Part shown: piece by piece, positions 15,433-22,098 of the stretch
Layout: each line of letters opens with the position of its first letter
Numbering within the stretch: position 1 is the stretch's first letter
DNA from: Caulobacter segnis
GTDB taxonomy: Bacteria; Pseudomonadota; Alphaproteobacteria; Caulobacterales; Caulobacteraceae
NCBI RefSeq assembly: GCF_003243465.1
Contig: NZ_QFQZ01000060.1
Span: 1 to 30,070 of the forward strand
Direction: 5' to 3'
Length of the DNA: 30,070 nt
Notes under the pieces: model-generated
Database searches by the model: none
What the model saw: the letters and a program-made list of their open reading frames with translations, nothing else
What the model was told of the DNA's origin: nothing
Translations under genes and position numbers: made by a program

Positions 15433-15816
15433 ATGATGAAGCCCCCCGCCGCGTCCGTCGACGACTACCTCGCCAAGCTGCCCGCCGACCAGCGGGCGGC
15501 GTTGGAGATCCTTCGCGGCCAGATCCGCGCCCTGGCGCCCGAAGCGGTGGAGGCCATCAGCTACGGCCTGCCGACCTTCAAGCTGAACGGCAATCTGGTG
15601 CATTTCGGCGCGGCGGCGAAGCACTGCGCCTTCTATCCGGGCGCGGTGGTCACGCAGTTCGCCGATCGCCTGAAGGGTTTCGAGACCGCCAAGGGCACGA
15701 TCCGCTTCCAGCCCGACGCGCCGCTACCGCCGGACCTCGTGGCCGAGATCGTCCGCCATCGCATCGCCCAGAACGCGGCCCTGGCCGCCGAGCGAAAGGC
15801 GCGGAAGAAGCGCTAG
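15433..15816 (+). CDS. DUF1801 / YdhG-type protein
   Basis: This 127-residue cytoplasmic protein matches the DUF1801 (YdhG, SHOCT-free frataxin-like) family along its whole length. It has DDYLAKLPADQRAAL at the N-terminus, EAVEAISYGLPTFKLNG in the middle, then a KHCAFYPG segment, GTIRFQPDAPLPPDLV and a basic C-terminal end. Some Bacillus members (Fra) have been described as frataxin-like iron chaperones, but most have no tested function. ATG 15433 or the adjacent ATG 15436 is preceded by GGAGA. The stop codon lies six bases from that of the convergent LysR gene. Confidence 0.9.
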   Translation: MMKPPAASVDDYLAKLPADQRAALEILRGQIRALAPEAVEAISYGLPTFKLNGNLVHFGAAAKHCAFYPGAVVTQFADRLKGFETAKGTIRFQPDAPLPPDLVAEIVRHRIAQNAALAAERKARKKR

Positions 15817-15822
15817 GCGGTC

Positions 15823-16743
15823 TCAGCCGATCGCCGTTCCCAGAGCGGCGCCGCCGCCATGCCGACGCGCGAAGTCGACGAAGGCCTTGAAGGCGGCGGT
15901 CGGATTGCGGCGGCTGGGATAGTAGAGGCTCAGGGACGGCAGGACGGGCGTCCAGTCCTCAAGCACGCGCACGAGGCGGCCGGCCTCGAGGTCCTCCCGC
16001 ACGTCGGACTCCATCGCCAGGGCCAGGCCGATCGAGGCCAGGGCCGCGGCGCGCGCCAGGCTGGCCTCATCGAGCGTGACGGCGCCCTCGACGTCGATCT
16101 GCAACGACTGTCCGTCCTTCTCGAAGGGCCAGCGGTGGATCGCGCCGTTGGGCAGGCGAACGCGCAGACAGGCGTGCCGGGCGAGGTCCTGGGGGATCAC
16201 CGGCGTCCCGTGCGTCTTCAGATAGCTCGGCGTTCCCACCACGACATTGCGCCGCGCGCCGCCCAGGGGCAGGGCGATCATGTCGACGGGCACCAGGTCG
16301 GCGCTACGGACGCCGAAGTCGAAGCCGCCCTCGACGATATCCACCAGGCGTCCCTCGGTGACGATGTCGATATGCACCTGGGGGTGCACGCGCAGGAACG
16401 GCAGGACGAGCCAGGAGAAGATCTCGCGCGCCGCCGTCGGAAAGGCGTTGATGCGCAGCGTGCCCGACGGCGCGGCGGTCTGGGAGCGGGCGATTTCGAT
16501 CGCCTCGTGAATGTCCCGGACCGCGGGGCCGACCTGGGCCACGAACTGCTGGCCCGCCTCGGTCAGGGAGACGCTTCGCGTGGTGCGGTTGAAAAGCCGT
16601 ACGCCCAGCGTGCGCTCCAGCTTGGCGATCGCATTGCTGAGCGCGGTCGTGGAGACCCCCAATTCGAGGGCGGCCGCGCGGAACTTGCCGCGCCGAGCGA
16701 CCATCAGCACCGCCTCCAGTTCCGCCAGGCTGCCTTGGGCCAT
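15823..16743 (-). CDS. LysR family transcriptional regulator
   Basis: This 306-residue LTTR has an N-terminal winged helix-turn-helix (about residues 3-62, with LGVSTTALSNAIAKLERTLGVRLFNRTTRSVSLTEAG). A C-terminal co-inducer domain of two alpha/beta lobes spans about residues 90-295. It belongs to the common branch whose genes lie divergent from a target oxidoreductase operon. Here the NTF2-like and SDR genes start 127 bases away on the other strand, and a CTTGCC-T-GGCAAG dyad lies in the gap. I infer that it controls those two genes, probably in response to a small aromatic or carbonyl compound. The inducer is unknown. Confidence 0.93.
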   Translation of the reverse strand: MAQGSLAELEAVLMVARRGKFRAAALELGVSTTALSNAIAKLERTLGVRLFNRTTRSVSLTEAGQQFVAQVGPAVRDIHEAIEIARSQTAAPSGTLRINAFPTAAREIFSWLVLPFLRVHPQVHIDIVTEGRLVDIVEGGFDFGVRSADLVPVDMIALPLGGARRNVVVGTPSYLKTHGTPVIPQDLARHACLRVRLPNGAIHRWPFEKDGQSLQIDVEGAVTLDEASLARAAALASIGLALAMESDVREDLEAGRLVRVLEDWTPVLPSLSLYYPSRRNPTAAFKAFVDFARRHGGGAALGTAIG

Positions 16744-16809
16744 TGTCCCGATTTCCGTGATGAAACGTTACGTCTGGCGCTGATTATCATGGAATTGGGC
16801 CAGATCTAT

Positions 16810-16822
16810 CTTGCCTGGCAAG
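16810..16822. promoter_or_regulatory. Candidate LysR-type operator
   Basis: CTTGCC-T-GGCAAG is a perfect 6+1+6 inverted repeat. It also satisfies the T-N11-A pattern (T16809, A16821) typical of LysR regulators. It lies in the middle of the divergent gap, 48 bases before the NTF2-like start codon and 66 bases before the LysR start codon. Confidence 0.45.
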
Positions 16823-16870
16823 CGCACTCGCGGCCGTCCCGGCCATGTTCGCGGAAAGCAGGACAAGACC

Positions 16871-17200
16871 ATGACGCTCGACCTTCCCTCTCCGATCGCC
16901 GCCTACGTGGCGGCCAACGCCCGCCTAGACGTCGCGGCCATGCTCGCGCCGTTCGCGGCCGACGCCGTCCTCCGCGACAATGGCGCCGTCTTTCGGGGCC
17001 GCGCCGAAATCAACGGCCTGTTCGAAGACGCCGTGATCCCCGTGAAGGCGATCTTCACGCCGGACACGGTCCGGCATGAGAACGGCCAGGTCGTGGTCGA
17101 AGGCCCCGCCCATGGCGACTTCAAGGGCAGCCCGATCCGCTTCACCTACCGCTTCACGCTCGAAGGCGACGCCATCACGGCCCTGGAGATCACGGCATGA
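16871..17200 (+). CDS. NTF2-like (SnoaL-type) protein
   Basis: This 109-residue single-domain protein has the alpha+beta cone fold of nuclear transport factor 2/SnoaL-like proteins. The N-terminal helices (IAAYVAANARLDVAAMLAPFAADAVL) and the segment RAEINGLFEDAV are followed by beta strands ending in FTYRFTLEGDAITALEI. It may be an isomerase, a hydrolase or a ligand-binding partner; no catalytic residues are definite. ATG 16871 follows AGGA at a 7-base spacing. Its TGA overlaps the ATG of the downstream SDR gene (ATGA), so the two proteins are likely made together and may act in one pathway. Confidence 0.88.
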   Translation: MTLDLPSPIAAYVAANARLDVAAMLAPFAADAVLRDNGAVFRGRAEINGLFEDAVIPVKAIFTPDTVRHENGQVVVEGPAHGDFKGSPIRFTYRFTLEGDAITALEITA

Positions 17201-17985
17201 CCCTCAAGGCTGATCCGACCGAATTCGCCGGCAAGCGCGTCCTCGTCAGCGGCGGCTCCAAGGGGCTGGGGCGCGCCACCGTCGACCGCTTCGTGGCCGG
17301 CGGCGCCCGGGTGATCACCGCCGCGCGGGGAAGCTTCGCGCCCATCGACGGGGTCGCGTTCGTCCAGGCGGACCTGACCACGGCCGAGGGCGGCGAACGC
17401 CTCGCCCAGGCCGCGCTCGAGCGCCTGGGCGGCGTCGACGTCCTGGCCCACGTGCTCGGGGGCTCGATCGCGCCCGGCGGCGGCTTTGTCGCCCTGACGG
17501 AAGAGCACTGGCTTTCGGAGCTGAACCTGAACCTCCTGGCGGCGGTGCGTCTCGATCGCCTGCTGATCCCGCAGATGATCGCGCGGGGCGCCGGCGCGGT
17601 GGTGCACGTCACCTCCATCCAGTCGGTCCTGCCGCTCCCCGAATCGACCACGGCCTATGCGGCCGCCAAGGCCGCGTTGCGGACCTACAGCAAGTCCCTC
17701 TCCAAGGAGCTGGGTCCCAAGGGCGTGCGGGTCAACACCGTCTCTCCGGGTTGGATCATGACCGAGGCGTCCGGGGAGTTCCTGGAGCGCATACAGGCCG
17801 CCCGGGGCGGCACGATCGAGGAGGCGCGGCAGTCCGTCCTCGACGGGCTCGGCGGCATTCCGATCGGGCGTCCGGCCGAACCTTCCGAGGTCGCCGACCT
17901 GATCGCCTACCTCGCCTCTGATCGCGCCGGAGCTATCCACGGCGCGGAATTCGTCATCGATGGCGGGACGACGCCGACCGTCTAA
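17197..17985 (+). CDS. SDR family oxidoreductase
   Basis: This 262-residue classical short-chain dehydrogenase/reductase has a cofactor motif GGSKGLG (residues 19-25). The active site has Ser140 (in VTSIQS), Tyr154 and Lys158 (YAAAK), and the C-terminal VIDGGTTPTV matches the family end. A VNTVSPGWIMTEA segment after the active site is also typical. It oxidises or reduces an alcohol or ketone with NAD(P), substrate unknown. The start is fixed by the ATGA overlap with the NTF2-like gene. A divergent LysR gene probably regulates the pair. The stop codon is 12 bases from that of the convergent PPK2 gene. Confidence 0.94.
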   Translation: MTLKADPTEFAGKRVLVSGGSKGLGRATVDRFVAGGARVITAARGSFAPIDGVAFVQADLTTAEGGERLAQAALERLGGVDVLAHVLGGSIAPGGGFVALTEEHWLSELNLNLLAAVRLDRLLIPQMIARGAGAVVHVTSIQSVLPLPESTTAYAAAKAALRTYSKSLSKELGPKGVRVNTVSPGWIMTEASGEFLERIQAARGGTIEEARQSVLDGLGGIPIGRPAEPSEVADLIAYLASDRAGAIHGAEFVIDGGTTPTV

Positions 17986-17997
17986 AGCCGGTTCGTC

Positions 17998-18759
17998 CTA
18001 GCGCGCCAGGCGCCCATCCTGCAGCGCGCTGGGCTCGAACGAGAAGATCATCTCGGGATCGGGTCGCGCCACGCCCTTGGCGATCTTCTTGTCGCCGGCC
18101 GCGTGCAGCAGCCAGCGGATGACGTTGAGCCGGGCGGCTTTCTTGTGGTCGGCGCGGACGCAGATCCAGGGCGCGACGTCGCTGTGGGTGCGCATCAGCA
18201 TCTCGTCGCGGGCGGCCGTGTAGTCGTCCCACTTCTCCTCGGCGACCTTGTCGAGGTCGCTGGTCTTGAAGGCCTTCAGCGGATTTTCGCGACGGGCCTT
18301 CAGGCGTTCGGCCTGCTCCTCGCGACTGATGTCCAGCCAGAACTTCACGTAGCGCAGGCCGTTCTCGACCAGCATCCGCTCGAAGGCCGGCACGTCGCGC
18401 AGGAACTGCTCCTGCTGCTCGGGCGTCGAGAAGTCCATGACCCGCTCGACGCCAGCGCGGTTGTACCAGGAGCGATTGAAGATCACGGCCTCGCCGCAGG
18501 CCGGCAGATATTCGACATAGCGCTGGAAGTACCACTCGCTGCGCTCGCGCTCATTGGGCTTGGGCAAGGCGACCACGGTGGTGGCGCGTTTGGACAAATG
18601 CTCGGTGACACGGGCGATCGTGCCGTCCTTGCCGGCCGAGTCGCGGCCTTCGAAGATGACCAGGATCTTCCAGCTGTCCTTGATGGCCTTCTTCTGCATC
18701 TCGATCAGGGCGAGCTGCAGTTGCGTGAGTTCGTTCTCGTAGTCGTCGGACTTGCTCAT
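17998..18759 (-). CDS. ppk2: Polyphosphate kinase 2 family protein
   Basis: This 253-residue PPK2 enzyme uses polyphosphate to phosphorylate nucleotides, or the reverse. Its P-loop is GRDSAGKDGT (residues 38-47, Lys44). The lid module holds FNRSWYNRAGVERV and the basic REEQAERLKARRENPLKAFKTSDLD segment. The one-domain length fits PPK2 class I or II; sequence by eye does not settle whether NDP or NMP is the acceptor. ATG 18759 is preferred because it is the family's usual N-terminal region; the upstream frame (to 18822) adds a basic, unrelated stretch. The gene is divergent from rsmE across 103 bases. Confidence 0.92.
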   Translation of the reverse strand: MSKSDDYENELTQLQLALIEMQKKAIKDSWKILVIFEGRDSAGKDGTIARVTEHLSKRATTVVALPKPNERERSEWYFQRYVEYLPACGEAVIFNRSWYNRAGVERVMDFSTPEQQEQFLRDVPAFERMLVENGLRYVKFWLDISREEQAERLKARRENPLKAFKTSDLDKVAEEKWDDYTAARDEMLMRTHSDVAPWICVRADHKKAARLNVIRWLLHAAGDKKIAKGVARPDPEMIFSFEPSALQDGRLAR

Positions 18760-18862
18760 GACGGCGAGCCTACCCCCGGAAAGCCTTGTTTGTCGCGCGT
18801 TCGGGCGGCGAAACCGCTTCACACTTTCGCCTAACGCGCTCGAGTTGCGCTAGAAGGACGCC

Positions 18863-19579
18863 ATGATCCGTCTTTTCGTTCCCAATGACCTGTCGGCCGG
18901 GGCCGGCGTCGTCCCGACTGTCGACCAGTCCCGCTACCTGACCTCGGTCATGCGCCTGTCGGTCGGCGACGAGGTTTTGCTGTTCAACGGTCGCGACGGC
19001 GAGTGGCGCGCCAGCATCGTCGAGGCGACCAAGCGCGGCTGCCTCTTGAAGGCCGAGGAGCAGAGCCGACCAATGCACGTCGGGCCTGACCTCGACCTGA
19101 TCATCGCCATGGTCAAGCGCGGGCGCGTCGAGACGATCGTCGAGAAGGCCGCCGAGCTGGGCGCGCGTCGCGTTCGCCTGACGATCACGCGCCGCACCAA
19201 TGTCGACTTCGTCAAGCTGGGCCGCCTGGACGCCATCGCCATGGAGGCCGCCGAGCAGACCGGTCGCCTCGACGTGCCCGAAATCCTCGACCCCGAGAAG
19301 CTGGACAAAATCCTCGACGGCTGGGATCCGACGCGGCGCCTCGTCTTCTGCGACGAGGGCGGCGACGCCAAGCCGGCGATCGAAGCGCTTGCTGGCGCCA
19401 GCGCGCCGGCCGCGATCCTGATCGGCCCAGAGGGCGGTTTCGCGCCGGAGGAACGCGAGCGGCTGCGGGGGCTTTCCTTCGTCACGCCGGTGTCGCTAGG
19501 GCCTCGCATCCTGCGCGCCGACACCGCCGCGATCTCGGCCATGACCCTGTGGCAGGCCGCGGCGGGCGACTGGCGTTAG
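18863..19579 (+). CDS. rsmE: 16S rRNA (uracil-1498-N3) methyltransferase RsmE
   Basis: This 238-residue SPOUT-class methyltransferase makes m3U1498 in 16S rRNA. It has an N-terminal PUA-like RNA-binding domain (about residues 1-70) and a C-terminal knotted SAM-binding domain. The signatures ILIGPEGGFAPEERE and SLGPRILRADTAAISAM are diagnostic. AAGGA four to five bases before the ATG supports the start. It is followed by gshA after a 149-base gap that contains a small hairpin. Confidence 0.95.
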   Translation: MIRLFVPNDLSAGAGVVPTVDQSRYLTSVMRLSVGDEVLLFNGRDGEWRASIVEATKRGCLLKAEEQSRPMHVGPDLDLIIAMVKRGRVETIVEKAAELGARRVRLTITRRTNVDFVKLGRLDAIAMEAAEQTGRLDVPEILDPEKLDKILDGWDPTRRLVFCDEGGDAKPAIEALAGASAPAAILIGPEGGFAPEERERLRGLSFVTPVSLGPRILRADTAAISAMTLWQAAAGDWR

Positions 19580-19599
19580 CGCGCCGCACACGATTTAAG

Positions 19600-19618
19600 C
19601 TCAAGGCTGCCCCTTGAG
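19600..19618 (+). terminator. Weak hairpin after rsmE
   Basis: A perfect 7-base stem (CTCAAGG with CCTTGAG) and a 5-base loop lie 20 bases after the rsmE stop codon. There is no T run, so intrinsic termination is uncertain. Confidence 0.35.
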
Positions 19619-19631
19619 GTTCGCAAAGAAA

Positions 19632-19647
19632 ACGCCCAACTGGGCGT
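19632..19647. promoter_or_regulatory. Short dyad upstream of gshA
   Basis: ACGCCCA-AC-TGGGCGT is a 7+2+7 inverted repeat 81 bases before the gshA start codon. It could be a regulator site or an RNA hairpin in the leader; the 2-base spacer fits a DNA operator better than a stable RNA loop. Confidence 0.3.
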
Positions 19648-19728
19648 GACCGAGTAGTATCGCCGTCGGCGGAGAGAATGGGCCCTCTCCTCCCGCAGCA
19701 TCGCAACCCCTGGGGAGGGACGGCTTGC

Positions 19729-21090
19729 ATGGCCGACACCGCTAGCGTCCAGGAGCGTCAACTGACGCTCTCCGATCTGACCGACTATTTCGCCCGGGGC
19801 TGCAAGCCCAAGGAGGCCTTCCGTGTGGGCGCCGAGCACGAGAAGTTCGGCTTCTACCTGAACTCGCACGCCCCCGTGCCCTACGAGGGCGACAACGGGA
19901 TCCACGCCCTGCTGACCGGCCTGCAACGCTTCGGCTGGAAGCCCGTCATGGAAGGCCCGACGATCATCGGGCTGGAGCGCGACGGCGCCAATGTCAGCCT
20001 GGAGCCCGGCGGCCAGTTCGAACTGTCCGGCGCGCCGCTGGCGACCATGCACGACATCTGCGACGAGACCGGCAAGCACCTGGACGAGGTCAAGACCGTC
20101 GCCGACGAGCTGGGCCTGGGTTTCGTGGGCCTGGGCTTCTCGCCGCTGTGGAAGCGCGAAGAGGTGCCGGTCATGCCCAAGGGCCGGTACGTGATCATGC
20201 GCAACTACATGCCCAAGGTCGGCAAGCTCGGCCTCGACATGATGCTGCGCACCTGCACGGTGCAGGCCAATCTCGACTTCTCCAGCGAAGCCGACATGGT
20301 CGCCAAGTTCCGCATGAGCCTGGCGCTGCAGCCGATCGCCACCGCCCTGTTCGCCAATTCCCCGTTCACGGAAGGCAAGCCGAACGGCTTCCTGTCGGCC
20401 CGCGCCAACGTCTGGACCGACACCGATCCCAACCGCACGGGTCTGCTGGATTTCGTGTTCGAGGACGGCTTCGACTTCGAGCGCTACGCCCGCTACGCGC
20501 TGGACGTGCCGATGTACTTCGTCAAGCGCGGCGACAAGTACATCGACGTGGCCGGTCGCAGCTTCCGCGACTTCATCGAGGGCAAGCTTCCGGAGGTGCC
20601 GGGCGAGATCGCCACGATGAAGGACTGGGCCGACCACACCACGACCGCCTTCCCCGAAGTGCGGCTGAAGACCTATCTGGAGATGCGCGGCGCCGACGCC
20701 GGGCCGTGGAGCCGCCTCTGCGCCCTGCCGGCGCTGTGGACCGGCGTCTTCTACGACGACGCGGCCCTGGCGGCGGCCTGGGACCTCTGCAAGGACTGGA
20801 CGATCGAAGACCGCGAGGGTCTGCGCCGCGACGTGCCGAAGCTGGGCCTCAAGGCCAAGGTCGCCGGCCGCACGGCCCAGGACGTGGCCAAGGATTTCGT
20901 GGCGATCGCCAAGTCCGGCTTGAAGAGCCGCGCCCAGCTGAACGGCGGCTTCCTGGACGAGACGATCTATCTGGGCGAACTGGAAGCGATCGCCGACAGC
21001 GGGCTCACGCCGGCCGACCGCCTGCTGGCGCTCTACGAGGGCGAGTGGAAGGGCGATATCGGCCGCGTGTTCACCGACTGCGCCTACTAG
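19729..21090 (+). CDS. gshA: Glutamate-cysteine ligase (plant/alphaproteobacterial type)
   Basis: This 453-residue cytoplasmic enzyme joins glutamate and cysteine using ATP, the first and usually limiting step of glutathione synthesis. It belongs to the GCS2/plant-type group found in alphaproteobacteria. Visible family segments are FRVGAEHEKFGFY near residue 30, a Gly/Glu-rich VSLEPGGQFELSGAP, KGRYVIMRNYMPKVG and the TCTVQANLDFSSE strand. ATG 19729 is preferred over upstream codons because GGGAGG precedes it and the family begins near here. Plant-type enzymes are often redox-sensitive; I see no proof of that here. The stop codon is six bases from that of a convergent microprotein. Confidence 0.94.
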   Translation: MADTASVQERQLTLSDLTDYFARGCKPKEAFRVGAEHEKFGFYLNSHAPVPYEGDNGIHALLTGLQRFGWKPVMEGPTIIGLERDGANVSLEPGGQFELSGAPLATMHDICDETGKHLDEVKTVADELGLGFVGLGFSPLWKREEVPVMPKGRYVIMRNYMPKVGKLGLDMMLRTCTVQANLDFSSEADMVAKFRMSLALQPIATALFANSPFTEGKPNGFLSARANVWTDTDPNRTGLLDFVFEDGFDFERYARYALDVPMYFVKRGDKYIDVAGRSFRDFIEGKLPEVPGEIATMKDWADHTTTAFPEVRLKTYLEMRGADAGPWSRLCALPALWTGVFYDDAALAAAWDLCKDWTIEDREGLRRDVPKLGLKAKVAGRTAQDVAKDFVAIAKSGLKSRAQLNGGFLDETIYLGELEAIADSGLTPADRLLALYEGEWKGDIGRVFTDCAY

Positions 21091-21096
21091 CCTTCG

Positions 21097-21240
21097 CTAG
21101 AAGAGCGCGCGGACGCCGGCGATGATCATCGCCCAGGCGGCGACGGAGAACGCCAGCGCGCCCACGCGACCCCAGGCCATGCGGAAGCGCGGCGTGGCGG
21201 GGGAGGCGTCTGCGGAATGGTGGTACGAAATATAAGCCAT
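21097..21240 (-). CDS. 47-residue single-pass membrane microprotein
   Basis: The predicted protein has a polar N-terminal half containing two His and several Ser/Ala, then a hydrophobic helix of about 18 residues (VGALAFSVAAWAMIIAGV) and a short end RALF. ATG 21240 is preceded by GGAAG at a 6-base spacing, which favours it over the longer frame from 21294. I do not recognise the family. It is an independent unit: convergent with gshA and 72 bases from a CtrA-like box upstream. Real translation is supported by the ribosome binding site and a sensible membrane protein layout, but not proven. Confidence 0.6.
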   Translation of the reverse strand: MAYISYHHSADASPATPRFRMAWGRVGALAFSVAAWAMIIAGVRALF

Positions 21241-21297
21241 GGTTTCTTCCGCGCTCCTCTGACGGAAGCTCAGCGCTAAATGTCGCGCCTCCAACCG

Positions 21298-21312
21298 TTA
21301 ACACGGACTAAA
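21298..21312. promoter_or_regulatory. CtrA-like box (TTAA-N7-TAAA)
   Basis: TTAA (21298-21301), seven bases, then TAAA (21309-21312) matches seven of eight conserved bases of the CtrA full site TTAA-N7-TTAA. It lies 58-72 bases upstream of the 47-residue microprotein gene (minus strand). In this GC-rich DNA such AT-rich pairs are uncommon, but one mismatch keeps the call tentative. Confidence 0.4.
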
Positions 21313-21328
21313 CTTTAAGGGAGTGCGA

Positions 21329-21856
21329 CTAAATGGCCCCTACATCCTTAAGGGGAGCGCCGAGGTCGCGTTCGGTCTTGTCAGGATCGGGCATGTCGAC
21401 ATTGGCCGGCCAGTGTTCGGCCTGGCTGGCGCCGGAGCCGCTGTCGGTGTGGCGCACGACCTCGTCGACATCCATAGCCTCGGTTTCCGCCGGCGAGCGA
21501 TCGTCCAGCTGGAACTCGACATGCTCGGGATAGAAGGCGATGCGTGCGGCGATCGGTCCCACGGCCGCGTACGGGTCCTCGTAGGACCACGCGGCGTTGT
21601 CGATGATCTGGCGGTCGCGATAGATCGTGAAGTACGACGCATCGCCCTTGTAGGGACAGTGGGTCACCTTGTCGGTGCGCCGCAGGAAAGCCATCTGCAC
21701 GCTGTCGCGCGGGAAGTAATAGACCGGCGGGTAGTTCGCCTCCCGCAGCACGAACACGTCGTCGCTGTCGGCGATGCCATGGCCCTCGAAGATCACGCGC
21801 ACCGTGCCCGGGACGGGCTCGATCGTGATCGGGTGGGTTTCGTCGGGGATCTTCAT
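21329..21856 (-). CDS. DUF427 domain protein
   Basis: This 175-residue protein contains one DUF427 domain. The family core shows as LREANYPPVYYFPRDSVQMAFL, then THCPYKGDASYFTIYRD and AAWSYEDPYAAVGPIAARIAFYPEHV. The C-terminal 45 residues are acidic and probably disordered. DUF427 proteins are small beta-rich cytoplasmic proteins of unproven function. GGGAG eight bases before the ATG supports the start. A 242-base gap separates it from the divergent POT transporter gene. Confidence 0.9.
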   Translation of the reverse strand: MKIPDETHPITIEPVPGTVRVIFEGHGIADSDDVFVLREANYPPVYYFPRDSVQMAFLRRTDKVTHCPYKGDASYFTIYRDRQIIDNAAWSYEDPYAAVGPIAARIAFYPEHVEFQLDDRSPAETEAMDVDEVVRHTDSGSGASQAEHWPANVDMPDPDKTERDLGAPLKDVGAI

Positions 21857-22098
21857 CTGCGGCTCCCGGAACTTGAAAGGTCACCGGATCAACGCGCGGG
21901 CGCCCGGCCAAGCTCCACACGCGCCGGTCGAGCCGGCGAGGACGGCAAGCCGTTGCTTGTGAAACGCCGGCTCGCGTGATCTTCTCCCCGGCCATTGGGG
22001 TCGGCGAGGGCGATTTGACCCGGTCCGCGTCGAGGGGACGCGCCGGGACGGTCCGCGTAGCTCGCCACGTTTCTTAAGAGCTTGGGCAAGGCTTGGGT

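Noticed and set aside
13840..15624. A 594-codon minus-strand frame opposite the S10 peptidase
   Set aside because: It is antisense to a peptidase with a complete triad and signal peptide, and has shadow-type composition.
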